NCBI GenBank assembly: GCA_963377175.1
Contig: CAUJNA010000469.1
Coordinates: forward strand, 957,288-1,021,287
DNA length: 64,000 nucleotides
Direction: 5' to 3'
Source of the DNA: Effrenium voratum
Lineage: Eukaryota > Sar > Dinophyceae > Suessiales > Symbiodiniaceae
Below the pieces are notes generated by a model that had not been told where the DNA came from, searched no databases, and saw only the letters and a list, made by a program, of their open reading frames with translations. A program made the translations under genes and the position numbers. Within the stretch, counting starts at the first letter, position 1; each line of letters begins with the position of its first letter. Shown here piece after piece: positions 11,004 to 22,800 of this stretch.

Positions 11004-12688
11004 ACATAGGGAGCACTTGTGCATTAACGCCCGCCGGGCGGACAGAAAATCAGGGAGGACGGCACCTGACACGCTGCAATTTGTCCAGCGAATCAACGCC
11101 TGCGACCAAAGGAAACATCGCAGCCTTCCGAAAGGATCTGGCAGACTCACACAGCTTATAATGAAAACCATTTCATATAGCAAGCCATGTGCGGGCGTGA
11201 AATGCGTGCCTCCCCAGTCTCAAGACAGGAACTTGTAGTAACCTTCCAGCCATTGCAAGTTCCACTCACGCGCGATTGGCACGGAGATCACTTCCAAACC
11301 GCCGGTTGTGTACTCCACCTCATTGATGATAGGAGCCCCCTCCCTTACGAAGAGAGATATCCTCACCTAGGCCACGGGTTGGACATGCGAGTCCTCGTTT
11401 CAAACTTGGGGGACCATAAACAGCACGCCTTGCCCGGGAACGCCCCGAGCTGCAAAAACAAGCTGCTGCCATTCCTCATCCCAGCCACGTATAAGCTACC
11501 GTGGTTGGTTGCTACAAGGTTGAAGGTGGTCCCACCTCGTTCTCCATCCCACCCCTTTTAAAGGTTTCCAACGCCGCATGTGTTTGTCATCTCAACCACC
11601 TGTACACCTGATTCAGTATGTTATTACCCAAAATGTGCTTCCGGCCGAAACAAAGGCAGTCGCCACAGCAGACATGAAGCAAGCTTGGCTTCTTGCAACT
11701 TTGGGGTCTAAATTGAATTCGATGGCCCTGTGCCAGTCGCAACGGCAACGAAAATATATACCCTATGCTTCCAAAGCCTATTTTAAAAAAGACGTTGTGA
11801 CAACCCCGGCCTATTGACAAAGACTATTTCTTGACGACGAGCGGCAGCCTCCCTTTTGGACTGGAACAAGGGCTAGGAAAGACTTGATGCTAAGGCCGAC
11901 CCATGGGATCCCAAAGCCGAATATGCATATACGTATGCAGCAATATGTTTCACAACTTTCAAGGCTAATGTTGGCTTCTATGTTGCTCGGTTTCTTAACA
12001 TGGCCATGTAGCTCGTGATGGTGAAGCCTTTTCTGATGTCCTTCTTCTGGCCCACCCCCTCAACCAAACCCAAAAAGCGGGACAGCCAACATCTCTACCC
12101 ACCACAGCAACCATTCCAGGATGAGGCTGTTGATCTTCTGGGTCCCCTGCAAAAGTTGCCTGTTCTACGCAAAAAAATAGAGGTTCCACGCCAAAAAATA
12201 GTGGTTCTACGCCAACAAATAGTGGTTCTAAGCCCGAAAATGGTGGTTCTACGTTTTTCTACGGTTTGTCTACGCTCACGCCGTTTTTGGACCTGTGTCA
12301 AAATTACGGGAAAAAAAACAGCTCACAATTGCTTGTTGTTCGTGCCACCTGCGCAAATCGCAGAGGAAAATTCTATAATTTGCTGGAATGGAGGCTCTGT
12401 CTATGCAAGACTTTCAGCAGGTGCATTGCGCCAACAGAAAAGGGCCTCGAGGACCCTATCAACAAATACAGATTTACTTAGCTAGCAGAGACATATGTGG
12501 TTCCCAAGGCTACTTGAGAGGTTGCAATAGCAGGCGTAATTTTTGATACGCCTGAGGTTCCCTTCTGGGCTGTTCAGTGGAACTGGGTTTCCCCAATGCA
12601 GTCGTAGCCACATAGTCGGTATGCGGCAGCAGGCCTTCCAGCATCCAAACGGTGGAGGCCCAGTCTCTGAAGGGCCGAGGGAACTTAC
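11004..12688. other. Presumed intron of gene 3, nothing recognised
   Basis: No exon with paired splice sites was found. The run at 12,160-12,260 repeats AAAAAATAG and GTGGTTCTACG several times, a short local tandem of about 24 bases (TAGTGGTTCTACGCC-type units). Confidence 0.35.
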
Positions 12689-12868
12689 AGCTCAGGCAGG
12701 CCCCGTCACGGAAGATGAGGCCCAGATGCCTAGCGATGCGACACGCGGGACAACGGGCCATTGGGGTGACCGCCCTTGCGAGGAGTGTGCGGCGATCCTT
12801 GCGAAGGCTCCAGTCATTGACACCATGCATGCACTGCAGCACCAAATGAGCATGCACAAATTCTCTAT
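12689..12868 (-). CDS. Gene 3, Cys-containing exon
   Basis: 180 bases, phase 1 in and out. The acceptor is ATGTGGCAG and the donor is GTAAGT, the full consensus. The 59-residue segment begins REFVHAHLVLQCMHGVNDW and later contains CPACRIARHLGLIF followed by RDGACLS, so a zinc-binding motif is possible but incomplete. It is the most convincing exon of gene 3. The function is unknown. Confidence 0.5.
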
Positions 12869-13126
12869 CTGCCACATTGCAGGGGGCCTCCTAGCACTCC
12901 TTTTGCAAATGTTCTGAGTTCTGCGTGAGGCCTAAGTCTACGCAACTGGATGGAAAGCCCCTGGCCACTCTTCTAAATCCATCTGCAAGCAGCTGCTTCC
13001 ATCAGCAAACGCCATGGCTGTTCCTTTGATTGGCTGGTCTTGACGGCATGCCCTGTCTGCCTGGCAAGTGGCGACCCGTTCTTCACGCTGACCCTAGAAA
13101 AAAGAAGAACTAGGGCGACAGTTTAC

Positions 13127-13161
13127 CGGTTGGACTTGGAGGATGTTGAGTTGTTCTTTGC
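13127..13161 (-). CDS. Gene 3, exon candidate at 13.14 kb
   Basis: 35 bases between a GAGGCAG acceptor and a GTAAAC donor, encoding QRTTQHPPSPT. Phase 2 in and 1 out join the putative start exon to the 12.7-kb exon. It is short and weakly supported. Confidence 0.22.
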
Positions 13162-13242
13162 CTGCCTCAAGCGCCCATGGCGGAACAACGGGACACCTTT
13201 TGCCATGGTTTCCCTTGGCCATTTCTCGGCTTTGACAGCTAC

Positions 13243-13259
13243 CTGGGCAAGGGCGCCAT
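13243..13259 (-). CDS. Gene 3, putative start exon
   Basis: ATG at 13,259 in the context AACAGGATGGCGCCC gives MAPLPR up to a GTAGCT donor. Only the phase match with the next exon supports it. No spliced-leader relic is seen upstream. Confidence 0.2.
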
Positions 13260-13786
13260 CCTGTTCATTCCCTCCCGTCCACGAAAGGGCCCCTCAAGTT
13301 CCGAGCTGGTCAGTGGTGGGCCTTCAACCTGCGGCAATTGGAAGGGCAGGCTGGCAATTCTGGCACGCTCACGTGCGACGTCGGACAAGCAGCAAACAGC
13401 ATGGAAATGTCATGACCAGCTCAGCAGCAACGGTTTCGGCGGCAACTTGTGGCTTTCCAACTCTTAACAACTTCGGGTTTCCTTTGAAGAATGCCGCAGC
13501 CGGCTGTGCAGTATGCCGTGCTTGCCATTTTCCGCGTTTCCCTCCTGCCAAAAAAAAAAAACAGCAGGGGCCTTTTTTTTATGGGAGAATGGTCCCAGAA
13601 GGTCGGTACTGTGGATGGACAAAGTCCTGCACCACTTCGACACGATGGGAAACCACTGTTTGCCGGTATTTCAATCAAATCATTCCAGGGTTTCTTAGGT
13701 GCAGGATTCCCTCCATCCACAGCATGTAAAGAAACACGGCCCTCCGGGCCCCGAAACTCGCAATCCCGCCGCCGCGCGCTCGAAAT
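13260..13786. other. Intergenic region between genes 1 and 3
   Basis: About 0.5 kb between the stop codon of gene 1 and the presumed start of gene 3. It holds A- and T-runs near 13,550-13,580. No polyadenylation or promoter motif could be assigned. Close spacing of same-strand genes fits the dinoflagellate tandem layout. Confidence 0.4.
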
Positions 13787-13831
13787 TCAGCCGAGTGGCT
13801 CGGTCTTGGCCTCCCCGGAGGCGAGCCGCAC
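13787..13831 (-). CDS. Gene 1, exon 26 (terminal)
   Basis: 45 bases from acceptor ACCGGCAG to a TGA stop at 13,789-13,787. The peptide is VRLASGEAKTEPLG. Phase 0 in matches exon 25. Confidence 0.5.
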   Translation of the reverse strand: MRLASGEAKTEPLG

Positions 13832-16800
13832 CTGCCGGTCGCCGGTTCCTTGAGACATGTCTCTTGGGGTTCCGTTTTCACCAAAAGGAAACTTATTGTT
13901 GCGCATCACCTGTCTTTTCTGGGGTCTGCAGGTTTTTTGTTTTTAGTTCATTTGCACAGTAAGCAAGGACTTTTTTCAATAAATGGTGTGTCTGTTCTTA
14001 GGGGGAACCATGTTTTGATGCTTTGAAAAAGGAAAACCGCCATGGTTGGGGTGGCTCCCCAACGGCACACCCATATTCACCATGGAAGAATTGGACAGCT
14101 CGGATTTTCAAAGTGACCTTCCGCGAGGCTAAAGCAAGCTATAAGAACGGAAGAACTATCTTGCCTTTGCTGGGTGAACAGCCAGCTCGGGTGCATCTCT
14201 CTCTCTCTCTCCCCCTCAGCTTGCCTGCAGGCCAACACCTTGAGGGCCTGAGGGCGTTTGTTTCAGCATGGCCGCGCCTTGGTCTCCCAGCTGCAGAAGA
14301 ACAGCGTGGACCACACCAAATGGCACGCCAGGCTGTCAGGGGCGATCCAATCTTCTGCCCCGGTCCTGAGGAGAACACTCTTGGGTTAACTGGCCAGCCA
14401 AAGGTTCATGTCATGCAAGCCACTCCATCCAACCTTAAACGTGGCCTGCTTTATGCCAAAAGACGCCAAACCAATGAACTCAAGATTCAAGAATCCCCGC
14501 TGAGAAACCAAACACCATAGTGGTCGCAAATGTTTTTGTTTCATGTGCCTGGCACATGAAACTTACTGCATCTGATTCGTCACTCACGCCTACTTGCGCA
14601 TTTTGCAGTGCACGCTAAAGCCACCAACGGACCAGCCCGAACAACCCTGAAGGCTATACAACCAACCTGACGCCGGCGGGGTCCACTCTGTTGACGCTTG
14701 GCAAGCTTCATCTGCAGCAGGCTGTGCAAGGGAACCGAGGGGCGGATCAGCTCCTGCAGGCGATCTGAGAGGCGCATCGTGGTATCCTGTTGTTTGGGTT
14801 CTCAAGCGAAGCCAAAAGGACGCCACCCAGCCCAGAAAAACCCAGCTACATGACATACTGTGGATGATTCAAATGTTCTGCACCACCAAAAGAAACCCAT
14901 GATGTTTCCCCTGCAAATAGCAACCGTTATGGTTTCATTCCCATGGTTTCATTTCGTGGTGCGGTCTCGGATTTCGCAACCATCCACGGTAGTAATGACA
15001 TACTTCGGCTCACCTCTAATCTGTGGTTTGGATGGATGTTTCGTGGTTAAGAAGGGGTTTTCCACTGACCCTCTACAGGGGTTCAAATCCAAATCCGAAC
15101 CAAAGGGCTACTTGGCTGCAACCAACTGGGCGTGGCAGGCTCCTCCACCAGAATCCCAGGCTTCGAGCCAGCCTGCAAAGGGACAAGGTAACTGCCTGAG
15201 CCTCTGCCTGCATCAGCCCATCCAACCAGGCATCTATGACCACCACTAAACTAGGTCTAGAAGGGTTTCAGGGTGTGGGGGAATCTAGGTCTAGATATGC
15301 TTGGATTTCACTTGGTACTGCGGACGGTGAAACCCTGTAGAGGGATAAACCACCTTCCAACTAGTGCAGGATTTTGGCTATCCACAGTATGACCTCCACT
15401 AAACTAGGTTTCCGCTAATCTTAGCTGAGAGTAAAGCTCCAGCCGTGCCCGGCATCCATGACCTTACCAAACCCCTAGAGGACAGCTAGTTCATTCTAGA
15501 ATGGCTCTCCTGAAGATCACCTGCAATCCGAGCCAAAAATTCAAGAAAACACCGCGCCCAATCCCGCAAAACAGCCTTCGTTTTCAAGCAAAACACCGCA
15601 CTGAATCCCCACAAAACGGTCCCGAGTCCCCACAGAACTTTACCAGAAGCCCCCCCCCCCCCCCCGCCTGCACGGTTCCCCAATCTCCACAGCGTGGGTC
15701 CACCATCTGCTCCGTGAAAACTTCCTGGAAGGCGCGCCGCAGGGACCAGTGCACTTCCTCCACCGCCACGCGGCGGCCTGTGAGGCCTCAGCATCCACGC
15801 CACGCCCCAAAAACGCTGCTACACCCTGTCAAAGCTCAACAGGAAGAAGCTAAGCCTGGTCAAATGGCAAAGAATGGCAACCAGGCTTCCTCGAGTTGGC
15901 AGGCCTCTTGAAGTGTTCAGGAATACCTGGTAGTTTTAGACTGGCACTTATTTGAGAGCAGTCAGCAGGTATTGACGCGAAAGAACCACAAAAAGAAGCC
16001 ACTGAAACGCACCCCAACGGCTAAAACGTGGGCTTTTCGTCGCATGCCCAGCCGAAGCCACGCCCGCGCCACAGCGACTTCGGGACCGGGTCCGGAGTCC
16101 GAGCGGCGGTCCACGCCGCCATCCATGGCGAAAACCCCCAGGGAGCAGCAAAGGTGCGCGGCCTTGGCCACGTAGGCCACCCCGTCCCTCTCCAAACGCT
16201 GCAAGAGAGGTCGCAGCCTGGGAGAGGAGTTGGGCTAATTGCCTGGGAGAGTTGGGCCAACCCTCCTTCGGTTACACAGGCTGATGATCTCGCCCCAAAG
16301 CAACAAGCCCCATGGTCCAACGCCCCTTGGTCCAACCCCCTCCAAACCAAAAAGCCCATGATGAAAGTACAGGGCTGCGGTTCCTCGAGCCCGAACCAAT
16401 TCGCAGGATGGGTTGCCCACCATGGCCACATGCACTTCGGGCGACCCAAGCGTAGCTGACACAATGGGCAGGCCATTGGGAAGGCCGGGACATATGTTCA
16501 GCCCCATCTCCATGCACACATCACTCCAAGACACACCCAAGTGGGTTAATCCAAGGACAGTCCTAAAGGGGTCGCTCAAAACCAGGATGAATTGAGAGAG
16601 GGGCCGTCGTCAAATCTGATTGGGAACAGTCCAAAAATGTGTTGGCTCAAGTCGGAAGAGAGCCCAAGAGCATCAGTCGCCTCGACTCGAACCTCGAACC
16701 TGCCCCTCCTGCCGACCCAACCCCAGGACGGGCAGATTGACAAAATAGCTGCTCTTGACAAAAAAAAAAAAGCCTTCATGAAAATCCAACTTTTGGCTTG

Positions 16801-19800
16801 AACCATGGCGTAATGGTTCTTCTCTTGACAGCCCCCCTCTTCTGTCCAAGGGACCCGCCGACACAACCTTATTCTCCTATCTAAACCAGACTTAAACCAA
16901 CCCAACCACAACCTTAAACCCTAAACCTTACGCCCAATTTTCTGCGTCCACCTGGCGCTCGCCTCAGGTTTCTGCGTCCACCTGGCGCTCGCCTCAGGCC
17001 CCCGGTGCCCGCCCGCTTGGGGCGGCGCCTCCCCGCTTAGACCCCATCCCAGGGCTCATCTCACGCCCGGGCGCTCGAAGTCGGCGTCATAGGAGCTGAA
17101 GAAGGTCCGGGGCACCGGCAGCCCCCGTCCGCGGAAGTCCTGCCGCAGAAAACGAAGCCGCAGGCTGCGGGTTCTTCTTGGCTTCTTGGCTGCTGTTTGC
17201 TGCCACCCCCCACTTCTTCCGGCCAGCACAAAACCGGCCAAATGACTTCAGCTTTATCCAAGTCACCAGAAGTGGTGGGTGAAAGGGAAACCTGCCGATT
17301 CCGCCGGTTGCAGGGGTTTTCTTCCGGCCCCATTCTTCCACCAGTATCACAGTCGGATTCCCGACTTACTCGCCCCAGTTCTTGGCCATTCTCGGCTGTT
17401 TTCCGGCCAAAAAACCGGCCAAGTGACGCTGGTTGCTCCATTCTTGGCTTTTTTCCGGCCGACCAACAAAATCCGGCCCCATGATGTGACCTTTGTCAAA
17501 GTTACCCTCCAAATGTGGTAGGTCAAAGGGAAACACCTAAGCCTCCCCAAAACACCGTCAACATAATGACACCAGAAAAAACGGGTGGAGTTGTAACCAG
17601 CAAGGGCAAATCCCCCCAGGGGCCCCCACAATCCCTTGAAAAACACTTGGTGCAACCACCCGAACCTGACCGGAAAAATGCCTAGGTGTAGAGACTGCCA
17701 GGGGTGAAAACAAATCTAAAGGTACTTGTGTACAATCACAACTAGGGACTATCTGCATCCAGTTTCCCACGCGTGCGCTGAGCAAAACCCAGGTGCTAGT
17801 GGCATGAACCCCCAAATAGATTTGACCCCGAGGCCCAAAAGCTCTCGCGATATTGGACACCAGTACAGCAAATTCTTCTTTCTCAGCTTCTTGAACACCA
17901 CTCGCCTTCAGTAGGACGGTAGGACGCCAAGTCGGGTCCTCGGTGAGCTGTATCTTGTCTTGGTAGAGCTCCAGGCCTTTTGCTTTGTGCATCTGCCGGA
18001 AGCCCATGATGACCTGACAGGCGTCAGCCGCCCGTGTCGCATCCGCGGAGGAGAAAAACAAACATCAGGCAGCCCCAAGCTGAAGGCATGATCCATCTTG
18101 AAGACATGGTAAAATATTGTGCCATTCATTCTATCTCAACATGGGCCTGCCTTAGAGGGTCGCGAACCTCATTTGCGGCGTTGACGCTTTGGGGAAGCTA
18201 TGAAGCGCACCACGAACTTGCCAGCGAGGCCGCCGTTGTTGCCCCAGTGGTCGCAGCCATGTTGCGGCAACACGATGCCAGCCCGAAATTACCCCTCTGT
18301 TTCCCCCTTGAACTTCTTTCAACACCACCCCGGAAGAAACCTCATTCAAATACTTGGCCCAAGACGTGATGTTGAGAACCACCGAAAAAGGAAATAGCTG
18401 GAGAGATGCGAGAAGAACGGAAACTCCTGCCTCGAGTGGGCTCTCCATGCCGATCTGAGCAAAGCCAGACCTGCAGCCCCTTTGAATATGAGTCTATATG
18501 TGCACTCTTTGCTCCATCGATGTGTCTTTTTTACCATTTGCGGTACATTTGCGCGCGGTGCTTGCATCCATTTTCTGGCCATCGGACTGGATGTTTCTTG
18601 TTTGATTGTCCGGAGTCCGAAGCCTTCCCTTGGGACAGAGAAAGGTCTCGCGTGGCGTTGGAGCGCTGTCCCTTCACCTGGCCTGGACGAAATGAATCGA
18701 CACAACACACACAAGGGCCGTCGCTGGGATCCACCAACTCCAAGCAACAAGTCAAACCAGGCATCACTGACGCAAGGTGGCAAAAGGTGGCCGGCATACC
18801 CATCTTGGCCCCCGGGCATGTCATGCATGGGCAGCAGTTCCCGCACCACCCGCAGCGGTGGCATGGATGCCCATGGCGCAACGGAGGCTCCCACCTGGCC
18901 TGTGCCCAAAAAAGGCGGCACCACTCGCTGGGGGTTGGGGAATGAAGGGGCTCATTCCAACTCATCGAAGCACACAAGAGGGGGCAACTCTTTGGTTGTG
19001 GGCCATTGGCCAAGTCAAAACCACCGAAGCCCAGGCTGTCGGGTGGCCCTAACGGTGCAAACAAGACTAGTTGGGTCCTCCAGTAGAGAGGTTAGAATAA
19101 GGGTACCAACTTTTTTCCGGAATCTGTTTTAGTAGGGTGAGCCCTCCCCCAAAAACGGGTGAAAGGGCACTGGGACCGTCCGATTCTTTCCAGGCGGCGT
19201 GCCAGGCTCTCGCGGCAGCTGCCGTGGTAGATGCCACCGCGGTTGCCGCTGTGGGCGCTGTGCAATGGGTCCTCCTCGGAGGCCCACCGCCGCGCCAGCA
19301 CAGCGCCTAGGGAGATTTGGAGCCAAAGTGGTGAGCACCAGAGGTGGTCAACCACCATTTCGGAGGGCCTTCGTCGTTTGGGTGTGGCTCAAAATTGAAC
19401 AGCTGGGGTTACCCATTTTGGACCCCCCCATTGTTGAGCCACACCCATTTGAGGGTTGATCAAAAGGCTTGGTTTTGATGGGATATAGATGGAATGACCA
19501 TAAAAGGACGCCACTGAAAAAAATCTCAACCACTAGTTAGATGGACAAAGTGACCCATGGTTATTTGGGGGTCGAAGGGAATATTGATAAACCCCGTGTG
19601 CAATATTGACCCCATGATAATCAACCTCAGTTTCTTAACAGGGGGGGTGTTCAACTGGGTTTAGTGGGGAATCAGATCACTTTTTGGAGGGGAGCACCCC
19701 CCAGTACTGTAAGCTTGGGCTGATGAATACGGGGTTTCACTGAATGGACAAGGTTGCCCCTGCTCGCTTATGGGCGCCGAAGGGAATATTGACCAACCCC

Positions 19801-22800
19801 CGCCCCCCCCGGCCCCCCGGCCCTGCCTCGCGCAGGCCGCGGGACCCAGCCGGAGCCCAAAGGCGCCCGGTGCACCGGGAAGAGCTCTGCGGCCGGGATC
19901 CTGCAACAAAACGCGCCTGGGGAGCTTCCGCACACGCGGCTTGGAGGGGCGAGGTGACAGGGGAAAGGGGGGGGGAGGAAATGGGGGAGGGGGAACAAAA
20001 ACGTGGTGACACGCTGAGATGGTCTTGACTGCCCTCAAAGTCCGGTGACCCGAACAAACATCGAGGGCGACTCGCGGCAAGTAAGTCTTCTGAATAGCAT
20101 GTCTGCATTCCAAGAGGCTTTGAGTGCAAGTAACAAGCTTTCATAAGTCTGGCGAAGAAGAGGATTGCGGCGCGCGCTCGGTGCGCGGGTGCGTAAAAAC
20201 GGGGTGGGGGAAGGGGGTGGGGAGGGGGGGGGCATGTTCAACTACCTAAAGCTTGTCCCCAGATAAACAAAGTGGGGAGGGCAGGATGCAGCGGGTTTGT
20301 GGTCCCGAGACCAGATTCGGCCCCAGCCTGCAAGGCACCCAGAATGCCAAGGGCAGCACCGTCATGCTGGGTCCTCCAAAGCGCGGGGTCGGAAGGGAGC
20401 GACCTAGTACCAGGGAATTGTTTCCTAAGTCAAGTTGGCCGATAGAGAAACAAAAAGAAAAAACATGAGGCATTGGACAACTGGGGAACTATAAGTACTC
20501 AGTGTTTTTACAAGTCAAGTTGACCAATGGTTAAAAGGCAAAACAAAAATACAACGCATCAGGCACTGGACAACTGAGGCGGTCAAAACACAATGTGCGA
20601 GGAGAACCACAATACCACCACGCAAACATGCCCCTCGGAAAGCAAATGACACGAAGGCATCGGACGATCCCGCGGCTCGTGTGCACTCCTGTCGGAGCCA
20701 AAGATCCAACAGCTTCGGTGATGTAAAAGTAGATGCTCACCTCGATAGATTTGGTTTAATCTCAGGGAGACCTTCTCATTTCCGCGCCTTTCGCCTTTCG
20801 CAACGCGCGGGTTGAAAGATGTGGGAAGAAACTTGGCAAATGCAGGGGACACATGCTCAAACAACAAAAGCGCCTCCTGCATGCAGAACATTGAAACACA
20901 CAGCGCACATGCACACTGAGCCGTTCAGTTGTTCGGACGCGATTTTAGACATCGGAGGTGGTTTGAGATGTGACTGGCCTCAGAAATGGCTCGGCAACAG
21001 TCACTGGGTATTCTCACAAAGCCGCACGCCCAGAAACTTTTCGCGGGTTTAGTGGAAAACCCCTTGATTTCTTAAAAAGTTAAAGTCTAAAGATCCAACC
21101 CAATAGCAGTCAAACCCTGTGCGGCTGCATGGGCCAAGCTGATTAGAGCAATCCAACGAAGTTTACGGAGCTTGCCTGGCGCACGGAACATGCCCGGCAA
21201 GTCCACATGGAAGGGGGCCGGCTAGGTACCGGCATAACTCAGGCAATGCAAGTACCACGGGTTGCCAGGGAAACAACAACTGGAAATCACGCATGCTTCA
21301 GCTTCCCCATAGTTGGTGGTTTGCATTCAAATCCAAATCCAAACAAAACCACCAGTTAAGGGTTAGCTGAGTTGTTTGTCTGCCCGTCCCTTCGCGGTTT
21401 CTCTGACAATCGGCTCTCACACTTCGACTCCAGTAAAGACGGCCGCCCCGCATCGGCCAAGAGGCCCAAAGCCCAGTACTGCAAAGCGCCCGAAAATTGA
21501 GAGCGGTCGCAAAGCCGTAGGGCTGCTCGCCAAACCTCAGCTGGACTGTTGAAAACTAGACTCAACACATCAAACTGATCAACAAATCTCTCGATTCTAC
21601 GTGTTTTGGGGAGGCGCCTTAGTTTTTGAAGGGCATGGAAGTGTGGCTCTCCAGCGAAACGCACCCAGCTTCAAAGCCTCGAGTCCAAAGCTTGCCCAAG
21701 GCATGCAGGACACCTCCTCACCAGTCCCTCCCCGCGGCTGACACCCCTAAAACCACGGCCTTCTTGGAAAAATAGATAGCCCTGGTAAATGGAACAAACC
21801 CCATCCAGAACCATCTGATTGTATCGAACCTAACCTAAAACGGACACCTACCAGTATGCCTCCTAGCCAAACCTAACGACTCGTATAGATCAAACAAGTG
21901 CAGCCCACCCACTGACCCAGTGCTTCCTAGCCAAACCAAAGCTCGCAACATCGGAGATCCAAAAAGCCGCCGCCCACCTACCCCAGCCACTGACGCCAGA
22001 GGCGCTGCAGGTGGCCTTGGTCCAGCTCCACCGCCCCCGGCACCAGAGGCGACACATGTAGCCGTTGCTCCCAAGGCACCTGGGCGGGCGCCACGGGCGC
22101 CACGCTCGGCGGGTCGCGGCGCCACGAGGGTCGCGGGTTAAGAAGTCCCCACGTTCGTACACGCTTGCGACCTCACTCCTTTGTAGCTTAGACATAAGCT
22201 GTTGGCAATGTAGGTCACAACTAACTTACAAGTGCCCCAAAGTGGGGGTAACCTTCTCCGCCGACATTGGGGAGGCGTGTCGGATACTTCAGCGAGGATA
22301 GAGAGTAACCCCCCCCTTGCTTGGAGATGCTTAGGCCTTGGACATGCCTAGGCATGCTCTAAGCAGCCATCTCAAACATCCGTTCAACTCTTGCAAGCTC
22401 AGGCACGAAGAAGCTGCATCCTTGGCTGGTCAAGGCGGTGTCTGCCAGGAAGGCGTTGGTCCACATGCCATGATTGGGAATAGCCCAGATGTAAGGTCCT
22501 AGCAACGCTGAGTATAGACAACTGTGCGATTCCCTGACCACAGTCAGCAACAAACACTAGACACCCTTCTTGGCAACAAGCTCCGAGGGTAATTCCACCC
22601 CTTCAAAAACACATTAGATGCTGGCAAGTCGAGCATGGAATGCGAATGTATGAGCTAACCGTGCAAACCAGGTGGTTTGAAGACCCAAGTTTGGGTACAC
22701 TCACAACTAAGAATGATGATGACCTGACTTTTGGAAAAGCTGGCCGGCAACAAGTGCACAGGCTGATGGCCACGATTGGATCCCAACGAATCTATTCTTC

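Noticed and set aside
16621..16651. Second spliced-leader relic ending TTGGCTCAAG on the plus strand
   Set aside because: Only the last ten bases agree; the 5' half does not (about 15 of 22), which can occur by chance in 64 kb.
18190..18290. Minus-strand segment reading HGCDHWGNNGGLAGKF as an exon of gene 1
   Set aside because: No AG acceptor lies between it and an upstream in-frame TAA, and gene 1 phases join correctly without it. The plus strand is also open here.
21356..21664. 102-codon minus-strand frame with protein-like composition
   Set aside because: No acceptor/donor pair and phase does not fit gene 1; noted as a possible gene fragment in the intron only.
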